NCBI GenBank assembly: GCA_004835665.1
Contig: ML240445.1
Coordinates: 186,001-250,000 of the forward strand
Reading direction: 5' to 3'
Origin: Phoma sp. XZ068
Lineage: Eukaryota; Ascomycota; Dothideomycetes; Pleosporales; Didymellaceae
DNA length: 64,000 nucleotides
Numbering within the stretch: the stretch's first letter is position 1; each line of letters opens with the position of its first letter. A program made the position numbers and the translations under genes. The notes beneath the pieces were generated by a model that saw nothing but the letters and a program-made list of their open reading frames with translations, did not search any database and had not been told where the DNA came from. This document shows, piece after piece, positions 11,646 to 22,299 of this stretch.

Positions 11646-12501
11646 ATGTCTTCCTCCACGCGCCCCAAGCCTGCGCGCAAGACCTCGGGCCAGAACCACC
11701 GCAGCACACTCTCACTTCAACGGACTGAGGTCATCATCAACGTCTACGACCTGCTGCCGCCGGGCAAGGTCTCGACGGTGCTGTGGGCTGTAGGCAGCTC
11801 GCTGCTCCACTCAGGTGTCGTCATCGGCGATAGGGAATATGCATATGGGGGCCATGACCGGCGAGGACTGACTGGCGTGTACTGGACGAAGCCGGCGCAA
11901 GAGCCCCCAGGAGGAACGTTCAAGCAGTCGATTCTCCACGGCTTCTCGTTTCGCCCAGCGGAGGAGCTTGATGCTATCATACATCAAGTACACAGTCACA
12001 CTACACTTGAACAGCAGCCAATGCTAACACAACCAGGCCTCTGAGGAGTTCCAAGGCACCTCCTACAACCTCCTCACCAAGAACTGCAACCACTTCACAT
12101 CCTACCTCTGCGAGAAGCTCACTGGACGCCCGGCACCGGGCTGGGTCAACCGCGCCGCCAGCATAGGCGTAGCTCTTCCATGCGTTGTGCCACGGGAATG
12201 GATTGCGCCACCGGATTATGATACTGCGGATGGAGAGCTCCTTGACGAGGACTTTGACGAAAGAACGTCTATGCTGCGGCACAGCGAGCAAGGACGGTAC
12301 CGCAGTGCTTCAGAGGAGGAGCAGCAGGAAGCGCGGAATTCTGGCAGTAGTAGTCGGAGTGAGCAGGGAGGCTCAAGAGGGCATCATCGGCATGCGCCCT
12401 CAGATCATGGCCCCCGGCTGGTCAACCTCAAAGAAACCGATAGCAGTGGCCATAAGATGCCGGCAGCGGAAAGAGCGCCCCTGCCAAAGAATTTGATATG
12501 A
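11646..12501 (+). CDS. PPPDE (DeSI-type) cysteine peptidase
   Basis: Two exons, 11646-11987 and 12037-12501 (49-nt intron, acceptor CAACCAG), 268 aa. The PPPDE fold covers residues ~27-150: VIINVYDLLPPG, then LLHSGVVIGDREYAYGG with the catalytic His at 55, then NLLTKNCNHFTSYLC with the nucleophile Cys at 131. This His-Cys dyad is the permuted papain-like core of DeSI/PPPDE enzymes, which remove SUMO or ubiquitin from proteins. The C-terminal ~100 residues are Ser/Glu/Gly rich and probably disordered. Both catalytic residues are present, so the enzyme looks active. Whether it acts on SUMO or ubiquitin cannot be read from the sequence. Confidence 0.9.
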
Positions 12502-12691
12502 CTCGTCCTAGTCGTACATGCACGTACACTGCTGTTGTACGTGGGTTCCCATACTCCTGATGATGCCATATTGTACATGTTATACTTGTGCCATGTCCGC
12601 CCCTTGCCATCACTCGTTCGATATCCCCAGCACCTCTTCGACTCTGACCCAACGCACATGTTGAACGACTAACCAACGCACCTCGACCACT

Positions 12692-13330
12692 CTAACCCAG
12701 CCTCCTGGGCTTCTTACTCCTCACGCCTCCAAACTTCAGTCTTGTCGAGTCGGACAGCTTGACAATCAGCGGCCTGATCTTCTTTCCTTCTGAGCCCAGA
12801 ATCGCCTTTGTGACGGCCTCTCTCCCTGGGCCAAAGCCGCGGTAGACGAGCTCCAGCTTCTGGATCTGTGGCAGCAGGCCCTTGTCGATGATTCTGCTCA
12901 TGACGAAGGCGGCCAGCTGGTATCCTGCATCGTACGTCCCCCGTCCGGCCTTCCTGAAGCCAATGTTGCCGCACGACACGGAGATGAGCGAGTCGCGGTT
13001 CGGCTTCGCCAGGGTGATGTGCGTGTTGTGCTTGGTTGCGTAGATGTTGAGCTTGTGCCGGTCGTCCTCCTCCCAGTCCCGGATGACGAGGTTCTTCATC
13101 TCCTCGGCACTCTGGCCGGGGATCATGTTCGAGAAGTAGTTGGGGTCGGCGCTCTTGAAGTTCATGTCGACGGTGGACATGAGCGAGTCGAGCGTCTGCG
13201 GCGGCTTGTCTGCATCGCGCGGTGCGGCGAGTGCGCGCGCAGACTGGGAGAAGGGCCGCCGACACGATGCGCAGGCAGTCGAGGTCAATGAGCGAAAGGC
13301 TCGCAGGCCGGTGCGGGTGTGGGCGGCCAT
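12692..13330 (-). CDS. Mitochondrial small-subunit ribosomal protein uS11m
   Basis: Single exon, 212 aa, ATG at 13330; upstream in-frame sequence begins only with TTG. The N-terminus MAAHTRTGLRAFRSLTSTA is a typical cleavable mitochondrial presequence. The C-terminal two thirds matches uS11: NTHITLAKPNRDSLISVSCG, GFRKAGRGTYDAGYQLA, ELVYRGFGPGREAVTKAI, and a basic end SKKPRRLG. It is the mitoribosomal counterpart of bacterial S11 (yeast Mrps18) and binds the small-subunit rRNA platform. It is transcribed divergently from TIM44 across 238 bp. Confidence 0.92.
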   Translation of the reverse strand: MAAHTRTGLRAFRSLTSTACASCRRPFSQSARALAAPRDADKPPQTLDSLMSTVDMNFKSADPNYFSNMIPGQSAEEMKNLVIRDWEEDDRHKLNIYATKHNTHITLAKPNRDSLISVSCGNIGFRKAGRGTYDAGYQLAAFVMSRIIDKGLLPQIQKLELVYRGFGPGREAVTKAILGSEGKKIRPLIVKLSDSTRLKFGGVRSKKPRRLG

Positions 13331-13568
13331 GCTGCGTGTGCTGCGTGCAGGGGCCGGCAATTGCTGGTGGTGATGGTCGACTAAACTTCTTCTCCGGCCT
13401 TCGATGCGCGACCTCGGAACTGGCCAAAGCGTTCGAAATATCTGAGGACGCCGCCTGCCACCTCCACATCCCCTTCATCCTCCGCCGCCCATACTTTGCC
13501 CTGACATCACCTGGGCAGGATCCATTTCGGCTTCTGTCATCACATCCAATATTCATCTGCCACCCAGG
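13331..13568. promoter_or_regulatory. Bidirectional promoter, uS11m / TIM44
   Basis: Only 238 bp separate the start codons of two divergent nuclear genes for mitochondrial proteins, so both core promoters must share this interval. I see no TATA box. Confidence 0.6.
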
Positions 13569-15219
13569 ATGAGGCCGCACACTGCAACCACACTCGCCGC
13601 CAGCGCGCGAGGCAGCATACAACCGGCGCGCACATACGGCCGCGCTGTCGCATACAGGCGGTTCTCCACAGCGCCATTGGCGTCGCGGTCATCGGCGATA
13701 CACTCGTCTGATGCATCGCGCCTGCCGTTCCTGCGCAGCAATTTCCTGCCCCAGGACGTCCTCTTCCGCTCCGCCGCCGCAAATGCACGCCACTTCTCCT
13801 CGCAGTCTGCGCTCTTCCAGCAGGCCCAGAAGCAGAAGCCCGTGAAGGAGGAGGCTACCGAGGCCGACGCCGAACCCAAGAAGCCTGCAGAGGAGCAGGC
13901 CAAGGAAGAAGAGGCCAAGGAGAAGAAGGAGGGCGAGGAAGAGGCTGGCGAGGAGATGGACGGCGAGAAGGGCAAGAAGAAGGACGAAAAGGACAAGCCC
14001 CCGCCTCCACCCCACGGTGACAAGACCCCATGGCAGGTCTTCACGGAGACTCTGCAGCAGGAGTTCCAGGCGTCGAAGGAATGGAACGAGTCCACAAAGC
14101 AGCTGTCCGGCGGTATCCACGACTTCACGCAGGATCCTCGCGTTCAGAAGGCAAGAGAGGCGTCAGAAGCTGCAAAGACGAAAACTGCCGCAGCATTGAA
14201 GGCCACAGCATCAGCTGTCGGCCAGGGTGCCGCCTGGACATGGGACACAATGCCCGTCAAGGGAGTGCGCGCTGCTGCCAGGGTCACTGGTACCGGTCTT
14301 GACTACGCTACACGACCAGTGCGCCAGACCAAGGCTTTCCAGGCTGTAAAGGAGACCATCGACGATGGCAGCTCCTCGCGGTACGGAGGTTGGGTTGAGA
14401 AGGAGGAGCGCCGCAAGCGCAGGGAGCTGCGCGAGCTGAACGAGCTCCAGCGAACTGGCGGCAGGCCCACTGGACCCATGGAGGAGGATATTGAGTGAGT
14501 GTTACCTGTGAAAGCCGTTAAATCTCTACTGACAAGATAACAGAGCTGGCACAAACGTCACCCTTCACAAGGACGCCAAATACAAGGAAGTCTGGAGAGA
14601 TTGGAAGGACAACTCCAAGATCGCCCAGGGCTTCTTCAGCATGAAACAGACGTACGGCGAGTCTGACAATGCCATCATCACGACCGCCCGTAGTATCACC
14701 GACCGCATCACCGGCTTCTTCGCCGAGAACGAGACCGCCATGGTCATCAAGAAATTCCGCGAGATGGACCCCAACTTCCAGATGGAGCCCTTCCTCACCG
14801 AAATGCGCGAATACATCCTTCCCGAAGTCCTCGACGCGTACGTCAAGGGCGATATCGAGGTCCTGAAGCAGTGGCTCTCTGCGGCGCAGTACTCTGTATA
14901 CGCTGCCCTGATGCAGCAGTACAAGACCGCCGGCCTCAAGTCTGACGGCAAGATTGTCGACATCCGTGGTGTCGACGTCCTGAACGCTAAGCTGCTCGAG
15001 CCTGGCGAGATCCCCGTCTTCATCCTTACCGCTCGCACACAGGAGGTGCACGTCTACAGGAATGCAAAGTCTGGGGAGCTTGCATCCGGCATGGACGACA
15101 AGGTCCAGCAGGTCACATACGCCATCGGCGTAACCAGGATACCAGAAGATGTCAACAACCCCGAGACAAGAGGCTGGAGGTTGATCGAGCTCCAGAAGAG
15201 CGCTCGGGACTACTACTGA
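13569..15219 (+). CDS. TIM44: Mitochondrial import motor subunit TIM44
   Basis: Two exons, 13569-14494 and 14544-15219 (49-nt intron, donor GTGAGT), 533 aa. An Arg-rich presequence (to ~residue 80) is followed by a strongly charged Glu/Lys segment (~95-145) and PWQVFTETLQQEFQASKEWNE, the Tim44 N-terminal helix that contacts Hsp70 and the TIM23 channel. The C-terminal Tim44 domain starts near residue 345 (KEVWRDWKDNS) and includes FREMDPNFQMEPFLTEMREY and DIRGVDVLNAKLLEPGEIPVF. Tim44 recruits mitochondrial Hsp70 to the inner-membrane translocon on the matrix side. The length is slightly above yeast Tim44 because of the charged insert. Confidence 0.95.
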
Positions 15220-15787
15220 TCGCCTCGCCCGATCACCTGTTTTCCATTTGCAAAGTTGTACTACCACATGTTTACTGCATTATTCCACGCGCGTTGGCGG
15301 TTTCGCGGTTTTTTCGCTCCGGCATTCTCAGGCGTCTAAAAAGGTTCCGCCCGATGTTTCCACCACTCTGTCTTATTATGGATGTTTGTCTCGCCTTTAC
15401 TATCGCGAGACGCGCCTTCTCTTCAGGGTCACGGAAGTGGGGTTGGATGAGCGCGCTGCGCTCGACACATGATGATACTTCGCTTCCCCACTCTGTACGT
15501 ATATTTGTATAATACTTTGACGAGACGATATGGTGGATGAGATGGTGGGCTAGAAGAAGAGATCTGTATTGTGTGTATAGGACTCGATTGGCTTGTATGA
15601 AGAAATGCATCTGAGAGAGCAACCCTATTATGCTTGTGATTGCATGCACTGGCGGCAGGGTACGGTGGATGTGACTGTTATGATACTGGACTTAGCCACG
15701 AGTAACAGCGCACAGCACCTCTTTCGTGTTGCCGGATTCCAGTCCATCGTTTTCCTTTCCACCTCATTCTTTCTCCATCTACCTCGC
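15220..15787. other. Convergent intergenic region
   Basis: 3' ends of TIM44 (+) and the unknown protein (-) face each other. I see no RNA gene or repeat. Confidence 0.5.
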
Positions 15788-16936
15788 TCACCACTGACCA
15801 CCACCCATCGTCTCCATATCGTACCACGTAATAAGCGGCGAATGGCATGACGTCCGATAGTAGCACGTCACCCTCGGACGCCGCATATCCTCCAAATCAG
15901 GAAACATCTCCAACGCACGTCTCATAACGTCCTCGTCAGGGTCACTTTCAGGCCCAGCCACAGTGACAACATCCTCGCCTTGGTACTTACGGTCCCACTC
16001 AAGCATGACCATTCGGTAGTCAAGGGTTGTAGCGTTTGGACATTCAATAAACATAAGCTCCACGCCCAACCCCTCCGCTACAGTTCGCAACCACCGCAGG
16101 CCGTAATCGATGCTGAACGTTCTCGCACCTGACACAGGCAGCACGATTCGCCTCTTGAATTTCGACTCTGATAGCGATGCGGTGCTTAGCATTCGAAGCA
16201 GGATAGCTAGGTTGAGGTCACTGATTCCACCGACATGATAGCGCGGGTGATTCCTCAGCTCGGAAGCGGTCAGTGGCTTCTTCTCGCCAACCTTTACATC
16301 TGGCGAGGCCGCATGTAGCGATCTATCCTGAAGCGTCAAATTCGAAAGGGCATTTTCAAGCGGTTCGTCGTCGTGGATCTCGACGCCTTCGTCGAACTGG
16401 CTAATACATCGCAATACCCACGCAGCGTACTTCGGGGACCGCACAGCAGTGACGAAATTAACGTGGAGTACATGGTAAAATCGTCCCACGCTGTCAAGGT
16501 AGACGAAGTACGTCGCAGTATCTGGTCCGATGGCAAATTCGTTCGCAGAGTAGAAAAGAGGCAGGCTTTCTTTTCTGAGCTGCTTGCTGACGCGTGTCAG
16601 GCTTGTCAATTTGAAGATGGACGCATGGTCGGTAGCGTTGTCGTCGTGGAACTTGGGCGCTCCGGTTTCTCCTGCCTTGTCGCAGAGGTGAGGCAGGATT
16701 GGCTTGTCATTCGCAAGCGCGTGTTTGAGCACTATCACTCGCAGGTCGTATGGGAGGGCCATGAAGTATTCGAACTTGAGCTCCGGGCGTCCGGCGAGCG
16801 TGATATCCGCCTTTTCGACATGGGATAGCGTCGCGAGCCGTGCTGCAAAGCCAATATCTTGCACATCGCCCGTCTGCGTTAGTCCGGTCGTATCTACTGC
16901 ACTTGATTCCAAGTCAGTTACCTTTCGCGAGACCAT
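15788..16936 (-). CDS. Hypothetical protein, F-box-like/2EXR-like fungal family
   Basis: Single exon, 382 aa, ATG at 16936. I do not recognise a named gene. The segment FMALPYDLRVIVLKHALAND (~56-75) followed by LTRVSKQLRKESLPLFYSAN (~112-131) resembles the degenerate F-box or 2EXR-type opening of many Pleosporales proteins: a Leu-Pro start, a helix, then CRQIR-like and LFY-like blocks. The rest lacks repeats or membrane spans. If the resemblance is real, the protein may act as a substrate adaptor, but that is inference. The 5' side abuts an AT-richer tract, consistent with a lineage-variable gene. Confidence 0.7.
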   Translation of the reverse strand: MVSRKVTDLESSAVDTTGLTQTGDVQDIGFAARLATLSHVEKADITLAGRPELKFEYFMALPYDLRVIVLKHALANDKPILPHLCDKAGETGAPKFHDDNATDHASIFKLTSLTRVSKQLRKESLPLFYSANEFAIGPDTATYFVYLDSVGRFYHVLHVNFVTAVRSPKYAAWVLRCISQFDEGVEIHDDEPLENALSNLTLQDRSLHAASPDVKVGEKKPLTASELRNHPRYHVGGISDLNLAILLRMLSTASLSESKFKRRIVLPVSGARTFSIDYGLRWLRTVAEGLGVELMFIECPNATTLDYRMVMLEWDRKYQGEDVVTVAGPESDPDEDVMRRALEMFPDLEDMRRPRVTCYYRTSCHSPLITWYDMETMGGGQW

Positions 16937-18198
16937 GTTGAGTATCAGACGAATTAGCTGATGGTAATTGAGACACCGCTAAGTGAGACGTCGAAGCTCT
17001 TATAGCCATGCAACCTGACAGCTAGCGTCAGAGCTCGCATGGTTTCTATTGCCCTTCACTTACCTCACTACGAACGTGAAGGGAAGTGAAAGCGTCCGAA
17101 CCAACGAGGCACAAAGTCGTACATTCTCGTTCACCACCGTCATCGTACTCAGTCAGATTGGATCTCGACACAACTTGTACGCGCCGTCATCCTTGGTGTA
17201 GATCGATGTTGAAGCAACTTACCTCTGATCCTGCCGCGAGGATACCATTCTAGTAGCGGAGCGAAGGAAGGCGATACCCTCCGTAGAACACGCGTAACGC
17301 GCCTTGAATGCGTCATACTCTCGACAAGATACGTCGTTCTTCCTCATATGGAAGAGGTATCTGGGTAGTGAAGCGGTGATGTGGGCAGTGTAACAAACTA
17401 GTTTGGCAAGATCAGTGTCGAAGGGAAGGGAAGTGATGTGATACAGCAACATTTGATCAAAGGTGAATATTTACGCAGTTTTAATATATATTCATTTATT
17501 CATTCCTTTATTCGTGAGATGTCAATATTCAAATTCTACCACCTCAAACTCCACAAACTACAGCCCTCCTTGCTACGATAAAAGCGCACTTCCTTCAGCG
17601 TATGGATACTCTCCACCAACCAGTCTTTCTCAGCATTAAAGGAGCATTAGCACAGAAGCGGTTGAAATTTGGGTTGTGAGGTGGGAACCAGTGGTTATCT
17701 ACAAGCTGAGTCTTGACCAGATGGGAAATTGTGCAAGGTCTTTAAAGGGAGGTATTGGCTTGTGAAGAGTGACTGCCGAAGGGTTGGGGTGATGGCGGAA
17801 CCAGACTGTAGGTGTGTGGGCGTGCCAAAAAAGGCGTGTGGGTAGGAAAATACGGAAATTTGGTTGGCTGGGAGTGGGATATTGGGTAGGAGAATGATCA
17901 AAATGGTAGTGAAAGAGGTTGGAGCGGAGCTAATAAGGAGGGAGATTTATGGTATATTTTTTCAGTTGTGCATTCTAAATGTTAAGATAGTGTTTTCAAC
18001 AGCTTTCAAGAGGGGAATCAAGCTGAGCAAAAAATTACTGGACCTCTTGCGAGAAGTTTGAAGAGGGCAGATATAAATACAAGCCAGCTATTTCTACAAT
18101 ATCTAACACTTGTCGCTATTCACACAAACATAGGATATAATAGACGCCAAATGATACGCGCCTTAACTTATCAAATTATTATACCTTCTTACACATAT
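16937..18198. other. AT-richer, gene-free island
   Basis: Between the hypothetical gene and the next minus-strand gene, base use shifts to A and T, most clearly near 17461-17520 and 17940-18190, with runs such as TTAATATATATTC and GGTATATTTTTTC. No frame has coding character. This may be a decayed element altered by repeat-induced point mutation (RIP), but I found no terminal repeats. Confidence 0.5.
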
Positions 18199-19467
18199 CT
18201 ACCACTTCTTCCCACTCCCCTCATTGAAATCACCACCCCGCCTCTCCCTCTCAAGCCTCTCGTCAAACTCCCTCTGTGCTTGCTCCCGCTCAACGTCCCG
18301 CGAGCTGTCGCCTACGGTAGGTACTTCAGCGCGGCTCTGTCGCGATGAGGCGAATCGCTGGCTGCGCTCGGACTGAGAAGGCTCCCGGGTCGAGGAAGGT
18401 GGACTCGCACCGCGGCGCAGACGGTCCCACGAGGACTCGCCGGGGCGCGAGGGCTGGGGTTTTTGCGCGGTGGAAGTGGTTTCGGAGTGGAAGAGGCCGC
18501 CTGTTGGGGATGCGTCGTCGTCGAAGGGGAGGGAAGAAGATTCTGGTGGAGCTTGAGAGGACTGATATGAAGGCTGTTGACGGGCACGCGGGCTGTTTGC
18601 TCGTCGCTCAGGCTGGGCTCGTGGTTGTTCCTCGCTCGAAAAGTCGCCCCATGAATTCGATGCCGCAGCAGAGCCCCACGCTTCGTTTCCAGCTGTCGGA
18701 CTCATATCATCGTCATCGCCTGCAGGCGGGGGTGTTTGTCTCCTTTCCTGCCCTCTCCCACCATACGGCGGTGTCATGCCTCCTGTGCCCTCCTGCCTCC
18801 TCCGCGCCTCAAAGTCCTTCCTCCGCTCCTCAATCATCCTCCCCCTCTCTACATTCGCCTTCTGATCCCTCGACCCCGCCGCCTTGATCTCCGCCCCAAA
18901 TTGCTCCAGCTTAGGATCCACACTCGTCTCATACGCCGCAATCGGCTGCGCAATCAACTGTCCCACAAAATCCCCCATCATCCCCGCCACCACCGCAAAC
19001 AATCCAAACCGCCACGTATGCCGCACCAAGTTCGCCCGTGGTCCCTTGATAGGGCCGAATTTATTCGGATCAATCTTTTCCACAGTCGGCTTATAGAATG
19101 GATACTGGTACGTGCTCATCGTCGCATACGCCCTGTACAAGCCCGCCGCAGCACCAGTCGCGACATAGTAGCTCTTGTTCTTCTCGAGCTTGTAGATGTG
19201 GTAGGCGAGTGCTTGTGCTTCCTCGGGGTGCAGGGTGCGGCCGAGCTTGTTTTCGGCGAATTTCAGCGTGGTTTCAGCTTTGAAGCGGAGGACGTTCTGG
19301 GAGAAGCCTATGAAGGGGGCAATGATAGGAATTGGGCGGGGCATGACGGAGGCATCGAAGCGCTCGCCGCTTGCGCGAGAGGAGGATGGGGAGGCATAGG
19401 GGTCGTTGTCGGAGGGATTGGGGTTGTCGGTGAAGCTGTCGGCGTTTTCTATGTCTTGAAGCACCAT
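18199..19467 (-). CDS. Conserved fungal two-TM protein of unknown function
   Basis: Single exon, 422 aa from ATG at 19467 (the frame stays open upstream to a TTG at 19548). I do not recognise a named gene. The first half holds a compact domain: IPIIAPFIGFSQNVLRFKAE (~45-64), LHPEEAQALAYHIYKLEKNK, then YVATGAAAGLYRAYATM and HTWRFGLFAVVAGMMGDFVG, two moderately hydrophobic helices that could span a mitochondrial or ER membrane. The second half (~220 onward) is charged and low-complexity (Arg/Ser/Pro/Gln), ending in a Glu/Arg helix EREQAQREFDERLERERR. It lies head to tail with the downstream minus-strand genes. Function unknown. Confidence 0.75.
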   Translation of the reverse strand: MVLQDIENADSFTDNPNPSDNDPYASPSSSRASGERFDASVMPRPIPIIAPFIGFSQNVLRFKAETTLKFAENKLGRTLHPEEAQALAYHIYKLEKNKSYYVATGAAAGLYRAYATMSTYQYPFYKPTVEKIDPNKFGPIKGPRANLVRHTWRFGLFAVVAGMMGDFVGQLIAQPIAAYETSVDPKLEQFGAEIKAAGSRDQKANVERGRMIEERRKDFEARRRQEGTGGMTPPYGGRGQERRQTPPPAGDDDDMSPTAGNEAWGSAAASNSWGDFSSEEQPRAQPERRANSPRARQQPSYQSSQAPPESSSLPFDDDASPTGGLFHSETTSTAQKPQPSRPGESSWDRLRRGASPPSSTREPSQSERSQRFASSRQSRAEVPTVGDSSRDVEREQAQREFDERLERERRGGDFNEGSGKKW

Positions 19468-20104
19468 TTTGAGTACTGCCGCGGTTGTGGTGCGGATGTG
19501 CGGCGGAAGTGGTTCGGGCGGAGGCGTGAGGTGGTTCACGAAGCTCAAGCTTTAAGATGACCTCATGCGAAAGCACCGACGGTCCGAGCTTCAACGTCCA
19601 TGATGCCTCTGGCTCATTTGACAATCGACAGTCGATCTTCGTCAATATGTTAGTCGTCAAGTTCATTCACGTAAACGTCGCTTATAGTTGTGTATTAATG
19701 AAGACGACGTAATAGTCTATGATTGCCGCCGACTCAGTGTCTGGCGCAGATATGTCGCTGGTAAGCCCAGCAATACTTATACAATAACGGAGGAAAGATA
19801 AACGCCCAACCATGAAATGCTTGACAGAGAAACGCCGAATGTACGCCAAGATCCCCTCTTTGAACCATGCTCTACGCTGCACCATATCGAAGTGAACAGT
19901 CAAGCTTCTTTATGCACAACACCCCAAATGCTACAGCAACAGGAACAAGCAAGTAAACGACAGGCACAAGAAGGATTAGTCCTTGCAGAGCCATGAATCT
20001 ACTGTGACCGGCTCGCTGCTACGCGAGATCTGGGGACGGTGTCTGGCCAGCAACTGCGAGGGCCTTCTACTAGATGTGCAGTGTTAGCTTGGTTGTCGGC
20101 GCGT
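19468..20104. other. Intergenic, promoter side of the two-TM gene
   Basis: About 640 bp between two minus-strand genes. Nothing beyond an expected promoter and 3' UTR is visible. Confidence 0.45.
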
Positions 20105-21276
20105 CTATAGAATGACACAGCGACAACCAGCTGTTGGCTCCTCTCCATCATCTCTTGTCTTTGAGCTTTTACCAGTCTTTGCGTTCTCTTCCTCGTCTAC
20201 AACCTCTTGAGGCTTGATAGTCATATGGACAACATTCGGAGCTTCTGTCTGGAATCGGCAGTCTGTGCAATGTTAGAGAGGGTTTCGTAGTATTGAGGAT
20301 GTCTCATATTTCGTGGAGCAAGTTTGTGGCAGGGTATGGACCGCGCCTTGGCGAGATAGGCAAGGAATAGTGCTCGGAAGGAAACGGAAGGAAGTAAATT
20401 CTTACCCTTCAAAGGCGACTTGTCATCCAACATGCGACCAAAGTGAATCAACCTTATCGAACTTGGCGATGTTGGTCTTGGTTCCCATTCTGCCAAATCG
20501 GGTTAGCAATACTGAGCAAGATGCCGGTGAGCGCGTGGCTGTGTAGAGGTACATGTGCCGTGTACGGCAATACGATGCGGGCAAGAAAGATCATCTGATC
20601 TTGTGCCATTGCGCAGTCGATAGCGTGATTGAGAGCATGTTCGAGGAGCACATGTAGGAAATCATACAGCGCTCAAAGGTCAAGGGGCTTTTGAAAGAGG
20701 GAAACAAATGATGCATGCGCTCCAGAACGTACCTTCTCGCCAGTCTCGCCATATCAACTCCTTGAGTGTGTACACGCTGATGTTGTATGGGTCCATCTCT
20801 TCCACTGTGACATTGCGCTTCTTTAGATATTTCTCATCGATCTTGTATGGGTGCCTCGCTCCCGTCGTAAGCAATAGCATGATTACCACTGTCGGTCCAT
20901 TGCTGTTATCTGGGTTCGCCGCAGGGCCATCGGTGGAGGGACCGAGAGCTGCTTCGGTTTCCGTCCGGTTCAGGTCGTTGCGAGGGGGAGGCGCTGCCGA
21001 CGATGATGCGAGCGCTTGTGTGTCTTCTGACGAGCTGATTTCGCCCATGCTTGTGAATTCTACCGGGGCAAGCTGAGGGGCGCCAGAGTCTTGCGACACG
21101 GTGTTTGCGGTGGAAGGCGGGCCGGCCGGTGCGCCGGAAGGTGACTGGAGCGTCTTCATCTCTACGGCGCCCGAAGATGGTGTGTCGTGGGCGGGCTCTG
21201 TTTGCGACACGGAAGCGGTCGTCTGAGGGATATTCTGTGCGGTCGTCGACGGCTGGTCCCGTGGAGGAGTCGTCAT
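20105..21276 (-). CDS. UBL3/MUB-like membrane-anchored ubiquitin-fold protein
   Basis: Three exons: 21276-20733, 20489-20406, 20262-20105 (introns 243 and 143 nt), 261 aa. After a ~155-residue Ser/Thr/Pro/Ala-rich, probably disordered N-terminus comes a ubiquitin-like fold: VVIMLLLTTGARHPYKIDEKYL, ISVYTLKELIWRDWREEW, SIRLIHFGRMLDDKSPLKDC and EAPNVVHMTIKP. The exons join in frame exactly inside these blocks. The protein ends Cys-Val-Ile-Leu, a CaaX box whose final Leu predicts geranylgeranylation, with a second Cys two residues upstream for possible palmitoylation. In plants and animals such proteins sit on the plasma membrane and recruit E2 enzymes or sort cargo to vesicles. I infer the same membrane role here. 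Confidence 0.85.
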
Positions 21277-22299
21277 GGCTGGCCGGAATAACCCTGCTTG
21301 CACAACGTAATCGGAGATAAGGCTGGCAGGACCACGCCAAGCGAGTGAAAGGCGACGAGCGGCGAGCGGCGGAGGCGACGTGGAAGGGTGCAGTGGTTCT
21401 GCAGGGAGTGTAGAGAGCGCAGCGGCGGGATTGGAGGTGCGAAGCTGAGCGACGGATGGAGGAAAGGTGCAGAGTCGCCCGTGCTCAAGCGCACTCGCTG
21501 CTGGGCCCTCCGCAATCCAGAAACCGGCAAGAGCGACCCGCTGGCTCCACACTACTCTACCCCAAAGTACGGTTCACAGCCCCGTAGCCGAGGAACTACG
21601 CTGCGTCCAGATCTGACAGAGTGCTGCCACGCCAGAACGACATCATCGCTGTCCTCATGAATGCAAATACACACTGACCGGGTCCGAGTGCAGCTTTGCC
21701 TGGCGGGTTTGCGCATGCAATGACCCGATCCTGGCGCGTCCAAACATTGCCCCTGCATGCCCCTGCAATTCAACCATTATGTAGAGCACGGTTGCACATG
21801 CATCGTTAGCATTCACTGACTGTCTGTCTTGGGAACGGGGTGTTTTTGACTCCCATAGCAACCGAGCTTTTCAACAGACAATGAATGCCCTGAAACATGC
21901 CTCCTGAGCTGTCTTGCAAATGCAATGTTGCGCTTCAAATCTACGCATGATAGGCTTTCCGTTCACACGTCGCTAGTTCTTTGTGAGATGACTAACCTTT
22001 AGACTTTCCGGAGAGCTGACAAACGACTAATAATCAAGACAATACTTCTGCAAGCTGAGCTGTTACGCTAAGCCTTTCCGTCATGCAGGTAGACGAGCCA
22101 AGCGCTGTGTTGTATATTGTTTGTCATTGCATTCGTTCGTTCGTGCGAGCCATATTCTAGACCAACGCCGTGCATATATCTGTCGTTCGTATGATGTGAC
22201 CTCTTGAAAGACCAAGCCAAGGCCTTGCGCAAGTAATGCATGCTCTTAGCACTGTCCATGCAGCTTCACAGATCTTACACCATGGAAGCCAACTCTTCT
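21277..22299. other. Intergenic, UBL3-like promoter and UMP1 3' side
   Basis: About 1 kb with no supported gene. An in-frame extension upstream of the UBL3-like ATG exists, but nothing suggests it is coding. Confidence 0.45.

Noticed and set aside
17695..18061. Possible transposase relic in the AT-richer island
   Set aside because: Translations on both strands show no transposase or reverse-transcriptase motif, and no terminal inverted repeats were found.
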